This document shows positions 1-5,338 of a DNA stretch of 5,506 nt, piece after piece. The stretch lies in NCBI GenBank assembly GCA_031265345.1, contig JAISCU010000296.1, forward strand, positions 1 to 5,506, in the 5' to 3' direction. Under the pieces are notes generated by a model, which worked only from the letters and a program-made list of their open reading frames with translations, searched no databases and had not been told where the DNA came from. Both the position numbers and the translations under genes were made by a program. The stretch is from Bifidobacteriaceae bacterium. Lineage in GTDB: Bacteria; Actinomycetota; Actinomycetes; Actinomycetales; WQXJ01. The stretch's first letter is position 1. The number at the start of each line of letters is the position of its first letter.

Positions 1-676
1 CATCCAACGTGTCCGGATCTCGGAAGTCGAAATCTGCCTGCGTCGCGCCGATAGCCGAAGGGTGCTGGTTCATCAACTCGGTCCCAAGCTGGCCGTCCGC
101 GCCGATTACCACGAGCGATCTTGGTGGTAGAAATGTTGCATCCGCTAAGGCTGGATGGGCCCGGTCCGCAGTGCTGATCTCCGCCTGGTCCAACGGGATT
201 GGCCACTCGATCGCCAGCGCTGGATCGGCCAGGTTGACGAATCCGCAGGCCGACTTGGCTGCTGGGCTCCAGTGCTCGTTAACCAAATAACTGTAAACGG
301 TGCCGTCTTCCAGGGCCTGATATGCGTTGCCTACACCGGCGGGCACGAACACCGCGGTTTCCGGGCCGATCTCCAGGGACTCGACGCGACCGCGGGTCGG
401 TGAATCGGCTCTCAAGTCGACCCACGCCGCAAACACCCGTCCGTGAGCCACGCTGACGAGCTTGTCCCACGGCTCCCCGTGAATCCCGCGGGTGGCGCCC
501 TTGCGAGGATTGTAGGACATGTTGTGCTGAACAGGATCGAAGCGCGGCAACCCGAGGGCCGCCATATTTGCGCGCTGCCAGTTCTCTTTGAACCATCCAC
601 GTGCGTCCCGGTGAACGTCTAGGTCGATCACCGTCAAACCGTCAATACTGGTCGCTCCGACCGCCAGTTGTGGCAT
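1..676 (-). CDS. rmlCD: Bifunctional dTDP-4-dehydrorhamnose 3,5-epimerase / dTDP-4-dehydrorhamnose reductase (RmlC-RmlD fusion), 5' part
   Basis: Cytosolic enzyme for the last two steps of dTDP-L-rhamnose synthesis: epimerisation of dTDP-4-keto-6-deoxyglucose at C3 and C5, then NAD(P)H reduction. The ORF starts at the ATG 676-674 and is open for 225 codons to the left edge. A purine-rich AGGAGA (complement of 681-686) lies about 4-5 nt upstream. Residues 1 to about 183 are an RmlC cupin: RGIHGEPWDK at 63-72 carries the family's Arg63, His66 (catalytic base) and Lys72, Tyr130 fits a substrate-site Tyr, and Asp171 in ISTAD fits the Asp of the His-Asp dyad. Without a stop, residues 189-198 read VVIGADGQLG, the Rossmann NAD(P)-binding start of RmlD, followed by DFDFRDPDTLD. 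RmlC alone usually stops near 180-200 residues, so this is a fusion, a form common in actinobacteria. It is divergent from rmlA. The RmlD remainder, including its YxxxK motif, is outside the window. Confidence 0.93.
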   Translation of the reverse strand, partial: MPQLAVGATSIDGLTVIDLDVHRDARGWFKENWQRANMAALGLPRFDPVQHNMSYNPRKGATRGIHGEPWDKLVSVAHGRVFAAWVDLRADSPTRGRVESLEIGPETAVFVPAGVGNAYQALEDGTVYSYLVNEHWSPAAKSACGFVNLADPALAIEWPIPLDQAEISTADRAHPALADATFLPPRSLVVIGADGQLGTELMNQHPSAIGATQADFDFRDPDTLD

Positions 677-712
677 CGTCTCTCCTCTCGGCCGCTGACT
701 TAGGCAGCATCG

Positions 713-718
713 AGCATA
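713..718 (-). promoter_or_regulatory. Possible -10 box for rmlCD
   Basis: The 137-bp gap between the divergent rmlCD and rmlA genes must hold both promoters. On the minus strand TATGCT (complement of 713-718) matches TATAAT at four of six positions and lies about 37 nt before the rmlCD ATG, leaving room for the AGGAGA ribosome site. The best -35 candidate (TTCTGA, complement of 735-740, 16-nt spacing) is poor. For rmlA the only candidate I see is TGTAAT at 775-780, also weak. Low confidence. Confidence 0.27.
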
Positions 719-813
719 GCTGGGAGCGGCGGGTTCAGAACTAAGAGGGATGCCTGGATGGGGCATGGGCGACATGTAATCGTTGGTAGGCGGCCCGGCG
801 CGTCCATGCCATC

Positions 814-1701
814 ATGGACAGCGTGCGTGGAATCATCCTGGCCGGCGGATCGGGCACACGCCTGCACCCGATCACCATGGCCACCAGCAAGCAACTGACA
901 CCGGTGTACGACAAGCCGATGATCTACTATCCGCTGTCCACACTGATCCTGGCCGGCATAAGGGACGTGCTCGTGATCACGTTGCCCCGTGATGCCGAGC
1001 CATTTCGGCGACTCTTAGGAGATGGGTCAGGTCTGGGGGTCTCCGTCACTTACGCGTCGCAGCCTGAGCCGAAAGGCCTGGCGCAGGCGTTCACGATCGG
1101 CGCGGATTTCATTGGTGACGACAATGTTTGTCTCGTGTTGGGGGACAACATCTTCCACGGGTTCGGGTTGGGGCGCCAGCTCGATCGCTTCGCGGCGTTG
1201 AAAGGCGCTGCGGTGTTCGCGTACCGGGTCGCCAATCCCGAGGCGTACGGTGTGATCGAGTTCGGCCCCGACGGCATGGCCAAGTCTTTGGAGGAGAAGC
1301 CCGCCCGGCCCCGGTCCCATTACGCCGTGCCCGGACTCTACTTCTACGATTCGCGAGTGGTCGAGGTGGCCCGGAGCCTCGCTCCGTCGGCGCGCGGCGA
1401 GTACGAGATCACCGATGTGAACAGGTATTACCTGGATCGTGGGGAGCTGCGGGTCGAGGTTCTTGAGCGGGGCACCGCCTGGCTGGACACGGGCACTTTT
1501 GAGTCCTTGAACGATGCCGCCAACTTTGTCCGTACGCTGCAGATGCGCCAGGGGATGCAGGTCGGGTGCCCTGAGGAGGCGGCCTGGCGCAGGGGTTTCC
1601 TGAGCGACGATGAGCTCTTGGAGCGTTCGGAGGTTTTCGCGAAGTCGGGCTATGGCGATTATCTGAAGATGCTGGTCGAGGAGGGCAGGCAACGCTCATA
1701 G
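814..1701 (+). CDS. rmlA: Glucose-1-phosphate thymidylyltransferase RmlA
   Basis: First enzyme of the dTDP-L-rhamnose pathway: joins dTTP and glucose-1-phosphate to give dTDP-glucose and pyrophosphate. Its 295 residues are full length for the short RmlA class. Motifs from the ATG at 814: nucleotide-binding loop GGSGTR (11-16), [17 protein letters not shown] (25-41) with catalytic Lys26, [10 protein letters not shown] (83-92), LGDNI (109-113) with metal-binding Asp111, LEEKP (159-163), GLYFYD (174-179), EITDVN (198-203), and WLDTGT (223-228) with the second metal Asp225. The start is uncertain. A GTG at 823 would give the family's usual beginning (M-R-G-I-I-L-A-G-G), and neither start has a clear Shine-Dalgarno. 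The next steps are RmlB (4180-5175) and RmlCD (divergent, upstream). A 91-bp part of this gene (codons about 232-262) recurs at 4070-4160; this copy is the intact one. Confidence 0.97.
   Translation: MDSVRGIILAGGSGTRLHPITMATSKQLTPVYDKPMIYYPLSTLILAGIRDVLVITLPRDAEPFRRLLGDGSGLGVSVTYASQPEPKGLAQAFTIGADFIGDDNVCLVLGDNIFHGFGLGRQLDRFAALKGAAVFAYRVANPEAYGVIEFGPDGMAKSLEEKPARPRSHYAVPGLYFYDSRVVEVARSLAPSARGEYEITDVNRYYLDRGELRVEVLERGTAWLDTGTFESLNDAANFVRTLQMRQGMQVGCPEEAAWRRGFLSDDELLERSEVFAKSGYGDYLKMLVEEGRQRS
1509..1599 (+). repeat. 91-bp direct repeat, left copy (inside rmlA)
   Basis: These bases match 4070-4160 with an offset of 2561 bp, differing only at 1526, 1530, 1533 and 1539. The last 60 bp (1540-1599) are identical. 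In the rmlA frame the right copy's differences are one missense (Phe239 to Ser) and three synonymous changes in Val, Arg and Leu codons. This left copy lies in uninterrupted rmlA and encodes residues from about Asn233 to Phe262. Confidence 0.95.
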
Positions 1702-1745
1702 CGCGCCCGGCCGAGTCAAGTCGGGGACGGGGCTTGCTCGGGCTC

Positions 1746-1886
1746 TCAGGCCGATTCGCTCTGCCGGAGCGCCCAAGACAGGAGTGCAGCAGTTCGGGGG
1801 ACGCCGGCCTTGAGCAGCGCTTGGATCGTCGAGGCGCCGGTGGAACCGGGTAAGGAAGTGAGTGTTTCGCGGTGGACCCACGACAT
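1746..1886 (-). CDS. Short unrecognised ORF (46 residues) between rmlA and the HEPN gene
   Basis: I do not recognise this protein. It runs from an ATG at 1886 to a stop at 1746. Its codons are mostly G/C-ending and it reads like real protein (LPGSTGASTIQALLKAGVP in the middle). The frame is open further upstream to a TTG at 1958-1956 that overlaps the HEPN stop (TTGA), so coupling or a decayed 3' gene piece are both possible. No clear ribosome site precedes the ATG, and no domain can be named. It could also be a C-terminal remnant of a gene cut when the island formed. Apart from this ORF I see only a small hairpin at 1837-1849 (CCGGT, 3-nt loop, ACCGG) in the 253 bases between rmlA and the HEPN gene, and no convincing terminator for rmlA. 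Confidence 0.3.
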   Translation of the reverse strand: MSWVHRETLTSLPGSTGASTIQALLKAGVPRTAALLSWALRQSESA

Positions 1887-1954
1887 GCCGTCGATGAGCC
1901 GATGACCGCCTCCGTGCCCAATTCCCTCCCGACGACCGCGTTCTGGCCGTCGCG

Positions 1955-2764
1955 TCAACGGTCGGGCGTCGCTGGTCGGCGGCCCTCCATCAGGACCCGC
2001 GGCTGGTGGTCCATGAACGCCAGCGCATGGCCGGCGAGTTCGCCAGCCAGCATCTCTTCAGAGCTGCGCCATGTGTCGAGCCACGCGCCGATGTCGGAGT
2101 CGATGAAGCCGGCGAGTTGGCGCACGTCGTCAAGCAACTGGAGCGGAGTCAACCTGCGGTGCTTCCCGGACGCGGTCATCTGCCCGGCCAAAGGGAACCC
2201 GAAAACTACCGGCTCGCAGTGATTCGTCCTGTTGCGCGCCCACAGCAGCCGTTGCGCCAGGGCGTAGACGTCGCTGCGGGTCCGGGTCCGTCCGGGCTCG
2301 GCGTCCGATTGGAATGCGGCCGCCAGGGCCGGGTTCCACAGTCCGGCCTCTTGTCGACCACCCGCGCCGGGTGCCAGCAACTGGACCCAGGTGCCGAGCA
2401 TCAGCCGCGCAACGACGTCGCCGGCCGGCGCCGGGCCGCGCCTGCGCGCCACGCTCGCGGCGGCCTCGTCTACCTGCTGGAGGACCCGGGTGTCCGCCCC
2501 GGCGCGGAAGATCGGGGCGGCATGCCACGCGGCGGTCGAACAGTAGGCGGATAAGGCGCGGTGCACTGCCTCCCGCAGCAGGATCTCGGCGAAGCGGAAC
2601 AGAGCCTGGAACTCGGCGGCCAGCCTCGCGTCGAGCAGGTACAGCCGCAAAGCGGCGCCCTGCGCGCCGCCGGGAACGGCCTGCCGGAAACGTCGTAGCC
2701 GTTCGGGTGCCACCGACCGAAGCAGCGCGCGGGCAGCTTGGGAATCGGTCGGCTCGGGAATCAT
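1955..2764 (-). CDS. Abi-like HEPN-domain protein (putative RNase toxin / abortive-infection protein)
   Basis: Resembles the Abi-like helical proteins of actinobacteria, whose HEPN domain usually carries an RNA-cleaving R-x4-6-H motif. Numbered from the ATG at 2764 (269 residues), the parts typical of the family are: a helical stretch at 42-71 ending in LREAVHRAL, GDVVARLMLGTWVQLL at 115-130, LWNPAL at 142-147, and WARNRTNHCEP at 175-185, where Arg177-x4-His182 is the predicted HEPN active pair. No signal peptide or membrane segment is visible, so it should be cytosolic. An ATG at 2791 would add nine residues, but it has only GGGGA 3 nt away and would overlap the divergent promoter. I prefer 2764 because TAGCAT (complement of 2773-2778) sits 8 nt upstream and fits a leaderless mRNA. 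The adjacent structured region (2792-2928) suggests an RNA partner. The family is fairly sure; RNase activity and a role in phage defence are inferred. Confidence 0.72.
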   Translation of the reverse strand: MIPEPTDSQAARALLRSVAPERLRRFRQAVPGGAQGAALRLYLLDARLAAEFQALFRFAEILLREAVHRALSAYCSTAAWHAAPIFRAGADTRVLQQVDEAAASVARRRGPAPAGDVVARLMLGTWVQLLAPGAGGRQEAGLWNPALAAAFQSDAEPGRTRTRSDVYALAQRLLWARNRTNHCEPVVFGFPLAGQMTASGKHRRLTPLQLLDDVRQLAGFIDSDIGAWLDTWRSSEEMLAGELAGHALAFMDHQPRVLMEGRRPATPDR

Positions 2765-2772
2765 CGGACCCG

Positions 2773-2782
2773 ATGCTACACT
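2773..2782. promoter_or_regulatory. Overlapping divergent -10 elements (HEPN gene leftward, structured RNA rightward)
   Basis: ATGCTACACT holds two -10 boxes. On plus, TACACT (2777-2782) is preceded by TGC (2774-2776), an extended TGn -10, and would start transcripts near 2788-2790, immediately before the base of the structured region. On minus, TAGCAT (complement of 2773-2778) would start transcripts near 2764-2766, at the HEPN ATG. No good -35 is visible for either direction. Shared, near-symmetrical -10 elements driving both directions are a known bacterial arrangement. The same TACACT box occurs before the leaderless gene at 5339. Confidence 0.5.
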
Positions 2783-2788
2783 GTTGGC

Positions 2789-2930
2789 CATAAGTCCCCG
2801 TTCGCGGGGTTTCGAAGAGCGTCGCAGCCCCCAGGGGCACGGCGCTCTTCCGCTGTCCGAGGCCGGTCGGAGCGGCCGGGCGCCCAGCGTCCCACTTCGA
2901 TGGTGGCCATCGCAGATGGTCCGGACTTTC
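2789..2930 (+). ncRNA. Candidate structured RNA beside the HEPN gene
   Basis: No convincing ORF lies here, but the stretch is packed with inverted repeats. The outer helix is AAGTCC (2792-2797) with GGACTT (2923-2928). Inside are four hairpins: CCCCG/CGGGG (2796-2800/2805-2809, UUCG loop; shares two C's with the outer helix); GAAGAGCG/CGCTCTTC (2814-2821/2843-2850), continued by U2822-G2842, C-G and G-C and capped by GCCC/GGGC (2827-2830/2835-2838); CGCTG/CAGCG (2851-2855/2885-2889) around GGCCG/CGGCC (2861-2865/2873-2877); and CGATGG/CCATCG (2898-2903/2907-2912). The U-G pair inside an otherwise perfect helix would be an A-C mismatch on the other strand, which favours the plus strand, as does the extended -10 at 2774-2782. 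Minus-strand transcription as a HEPN leader is still possible. The ends are approximate, and no poly-U terminator is seen. Confidence 0.5.
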
Positions 2931-3006
2931 CCCCTTGGATACTGTGACCCTCTCCCGCTCGCCCGCCGCTATCGAAACACTCACAGAGCAGGTCGGGCGG
3001 CACATT

Positions 3007-3046
3007 CGACAGGCTCAGGGTCATCGCTGAGCCGACTCCGGTGTCG
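3007..3046. repeat. Nested inverted repeat downstream of the HTH gene
   Basis: GGCTCA (3012-3017) and TGAGCC (3028-3033) form a perfect 6-bp stem with a 10-nt loop. The directly abutting CGACA (3007-3011) pairs with TGTCG (3042-3046) across an 8-nt bulge. It lies 24 nt past the stop of the minus-strand HTH gene, so it could be a T-tract-less terminator, an operator, or an extension of the structured region. A second complementary pair, CGCCCG (2960-2965) with CGGGCG (2994-2999), lies in the same gap. Confidence 0.4.
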
Positions 3047-3069
3047 TCAGCGTGTGGCCGACGTTGGGT

Positions 3070-3366
3070 TCAAGCGAACACGGCAGCCGCGGAGGCCTTC
3101 TCTACGGCGATGTCATCCACGACTTGGGACTTGACGACCGCCCCCACGGCCATCGCGTAACGTCGAATGGTCGACAGCGTCGGGTTCGAGTCATACCGTT
3201 CAAACTGGGCGACGGACGGCTGTGTCACGCCCATGCGTTCCGCCACTTCCGCCTGGGTCAGGCCGTGGCGTTTGCGCATGGCGACGAGCGCATCCAGCAG
3301 GTTCTCGTGGTTACGGACCAGGTCATCCGCCCGCCGGTCGAGCGCTTCGTCGGTTTCGGTCGGCAT
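3070..3366 (-). CDS. XRE-family helix-turn-helix protein (HigA-like antitoxin or regulator)
   Basis: 98-residue DNA-binding protein with one Cro/C1-type HTH domain. The core runs about 23-78: MRKRHGLTQAEVAERMGV (30-47) contains helices 1-2, TQPSVAQFER (48-57) is the recognition helix, and NPTLSTIRRYAMAVGA (61-76) is the conserved last part of the domain. Length and form match HigA-type antitoxins, which repress their own promoter. The ATG at 3366 is preceded by TGTTATAGG on the minus strand, so it has its own promoter. No RelE/HigB-like toxin ORF is visible on either side; the region upstream is a decayed, unrelated-looking ORF. Downstream on the same strand are the structured RNA region and the HEPN gene, whose divergent promoter it might control. 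It could also be a solitary antitoxin left behind by a lost module. Confidence 0.85.
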   Translation of the reverse strand: MPTETDEALDRRADDLVRNHENLLDALVAMRKRHGLTQAEVAERMGVTQPSVAQFERYDSNPTLSTIRRYAMAVGAVVKSQVVDDIAVEKASAAAVFA

Positions 3367-3375
3367 AAGAAGAAA

Positions 3376-3385
3376 CCTATAACAC
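3376..3385 (-). promoter_or_regulatory. -10 region for the HTH gene
   Basis: On the minus strand the upstream sequence reads TGTTATAGG, with TATAGG complementary to 3376-3381 and a TGn extension in front. Transcription would begin about 3368-3370, so the message has at most a few leader bases before the ATG at 3366. No Shine-Dalgarno is present (TTCTTCTT precedes the ATG), consistent with leaderless translation. HTH antitoxins often bind over such a -10 box. Confidence 0.45.
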
Positions 3386-3411
3386 GGCGCCGGAAGTCAC
3401 AAGTCGCGCGC

Positions 3412-3989
3412 CTAGGGTCCCGCTGGGATGCCCCACCGTGACGGAGAGCCTTCGCGGTATCGCCTCACGGCCTCGTCGATGTGCTGATCCTGGTCACGTT
3501 TGGCGTCAGGGTCGGCACTTGGCGAACTCTGCCCGGACCATCGCCGTGTTATACCGACTCCACTCGCGGCCCGGCCGTGAGATGGCTTCCACGAGCGCGT
3601 CGACAGCGGCTTGCACATTGTCAGCCAAGCTCGAGGTCGCGCAACCGTACCAGTAGAAGTCCACCGGCAAACCTGAGGTGCAATAGGAGTTCGGCCTGCT
3701 TTGGGGCACCGGTCCAGCCTACCGGTGCCTGCGGACCCGCCGCGGCGTCCGACCCGTCCGCGAGGTGTTCCTTGATGGTGATCGCTCTGACGTCGGAAGG
3801 ATCCTGGCCGCACAGTTCGAAGACGCTTCGCGCGGGCTCCTCGCCTTGATCGGCGAGTCCCGCCATTGTCCCGGCGAAGTTGGCGGCGCATCGGTCGCCG
3901 CCGGTCGCGATTGGTGACGCGTTCCCAAGCGACCGTCGCTGCCGCCGACTCGTCTACTTGCGGTAACGCTGGGAGCCGAGCGGGCGGCA
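3412..3989 (-). pseudogene. Decayed minus-strand coding region, family unknown
   Basis: I do not recognise a family. Coding-like sequence continues along the minus strand but changes frame. The frame starting at ATG 3866 reads sensibly through SVFELCGQDPSDVRAITIKE and ELLLHL, then turns implausible near 3690-3660. Another frame takes over (GLPVDFYWYGCA, VDALVEAISRPGREW) and stops at 3506. A third frame then carries QDQHIDEAVRRYREG to a stop at 3412. Upstream, about 3989-3900, a segment with VDESAAATVAWERV lies in that third frame. Throughout, the plausible frame has mostly G/C third positions. The simplest reading is one gene of about 150-190 codons broken by two or three frameshifts; two small overlapping genes (3866-3621 and 3709-3506) are the alternative. 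It lies upstream of the HTH gene where a toxin partner might be expected, but I see no toxin motif. Confidence 0.35.
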
Positions 3990-4015
3990 TCGTGCGCGAG
4001 TGGCACGTTCGTGGT

Positions 4016-4135
4016 ATGACTGCGAAGGTCGCCATCAGCCTGCCCCACGAACAGGTCGACTCGATCCGCGAACGATGCCGCCAACTCTGTTCGGACGCTC
4101 CAGATGCGCCAGGGGATGCAGGTCGGGTGCCCTGA
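4016..4135 (+). pseudogene. Ribbon-helix-helix antitoxin start, truncated by the rmlA-derived repeat
   Basis: From the ATG at 4016 the first 18 codons read MTAKVAISLPHEQVDSIR, the usual beginning of actinobacterial ribbon-helix-helix antitoxins (a short DNA-contacting strand, then SLP and helix 1). At 4070 the sequence becomes the copied rmlA segment, read in a non-rmlA frame, and stops at 4135 after 39 residues instead of the roughly 70-90 typical of such antitoxins. Helix 2 and the toxin-binding tail are missing and no toxin gene follows. The break coincides with the repeat boundary, so the gene was cut by the recombination that made the repeat. The family call rests on a short N-terminus only. 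Confidence 0.5.
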
Positions 4136-4160
4136 GGAGGCGGCCTGGCGCAGGGGTTTC
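4070..4160 (+). repeat. 91-bp direct repeat, right copy (rmlA fragment before rmlB)
   Basis: Near-identical to 1509-1599, with mismatches at 4087, 4091, 4094 and 4100, all in the first 31 bp, and a perfect 60-bp tract at 4101-4160. It is a 30-codon fragment of rmlA lacking both the rest of the gene and its last 33 codons, so it is non-functional as a gene. Its left edge interrupts the antitoxin start at 4016, and its right edge lies 19 bp before the rmlB start codon. Confidence 0.95.
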
Positions 4161-4164
4161 GCGC

Positions 4165-5175
<1,011 letters not shown>

Positions 5176-5221
5176 ATGCCGACAGCTACACCCTTGGCTC
5201 CTGGTCGACCCGCAGCGTCCC

Positions 5222-5260
5222 GAAAACAAAAGGCCCGGCCCCTTAGGGGCCGGGCCGTGT
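5222..5260 (-). terminator. Strong hairpin terminator after rmlB, T-tract on the minus strand
   Basis: GGCCCGGCCCC (5232-5242), loop TTA, GGGGCCGGGCC (5246-5256) is a perfect 11-bp stem. On plus it is preceded by AAAACAAAA and followed by GTGTGT, so the U-rich tail (TTTTGTTTT) is on the minus strand. It sits 56 nt past the rmlB stop and the hairpin may also end rmlB transcripts, but canonical intrinsic termination is predicted for leftward transcription. Confidence 0.75.
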
Positions 5261-5326
5261 GTCTCGGTCATACCGGAAACCCGGTTCTGCCGCTCACTTC
5301 CCAGGAGGGCTTTCGTGCGGTGCGTC

Positions 5327-5332
5327 TACACT
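5327..5332 (+). promoter_or_regulatory. -10 box of a leaderless promoter
   Basis: TACACT lies six nt before the ATG at 5339, and the spacer is GGGGGC, so transcription should start at or next to the ATG. It is the same hexamer as the rightward -10 at 2777-2782. No good -35 is seen 16-18 nt upstream. Confidence 0.5.
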
Positions 5333-5338
5333 GGGGGC

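Noticed and set aside
1027..1692. A 221-codon frame antisense to rmlA.
   Set aside because: Shadow of a high-GC gene; rmlA on plus has every family motif.
1409..1921. A minus-strand 170-codon frame sharing a peptide segment with the 3412-4302 frame.
   Set aside because: The shared segment is only the antisense translation of the 91-bp rmlA repeat, not a duplicated protein.
2915..2935. On the minus strand, GGAAAGTCCGG resembles the conserved 5' core of RNase P RNA.
   Set aside because: The complementary 3' core (ACAGAA...CCGGCTTA type) and the 300-400 nt architecture are absent; the nearest match, GGGGACTTAT at the other end, pairs differently. Treated as part of the unnamed structured region.
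2130..3005. A 291-codon minus-strand frame overlapping the HEPN gene and RNA.
   Set aside because: Arg/Gly-rich shadow frame; the 1955-2764 frame carries the family motifs.
2776..3024. A minus-strand 82-codon frame through the structured region.
   Set aside because: It starts inside the nested hairpin, has irregular composition with no domain signal, and follows the inverted repeats; read as non-coding.
2789..3069. tRNA, CRISPR array or riboswitch in the large intergenic gap.
   Set aside because: No cloverleaf with tRNA-conserved bases, no regularly spaced repeats, and no recognised aptamer core.
1600..4160. Integrase-type att sites at the 91-bp repeats.
   Set aside because: The copied segment is internal to rmlA and does not restore its 3' end, and no integrase or recombinase gene is visible in the window.
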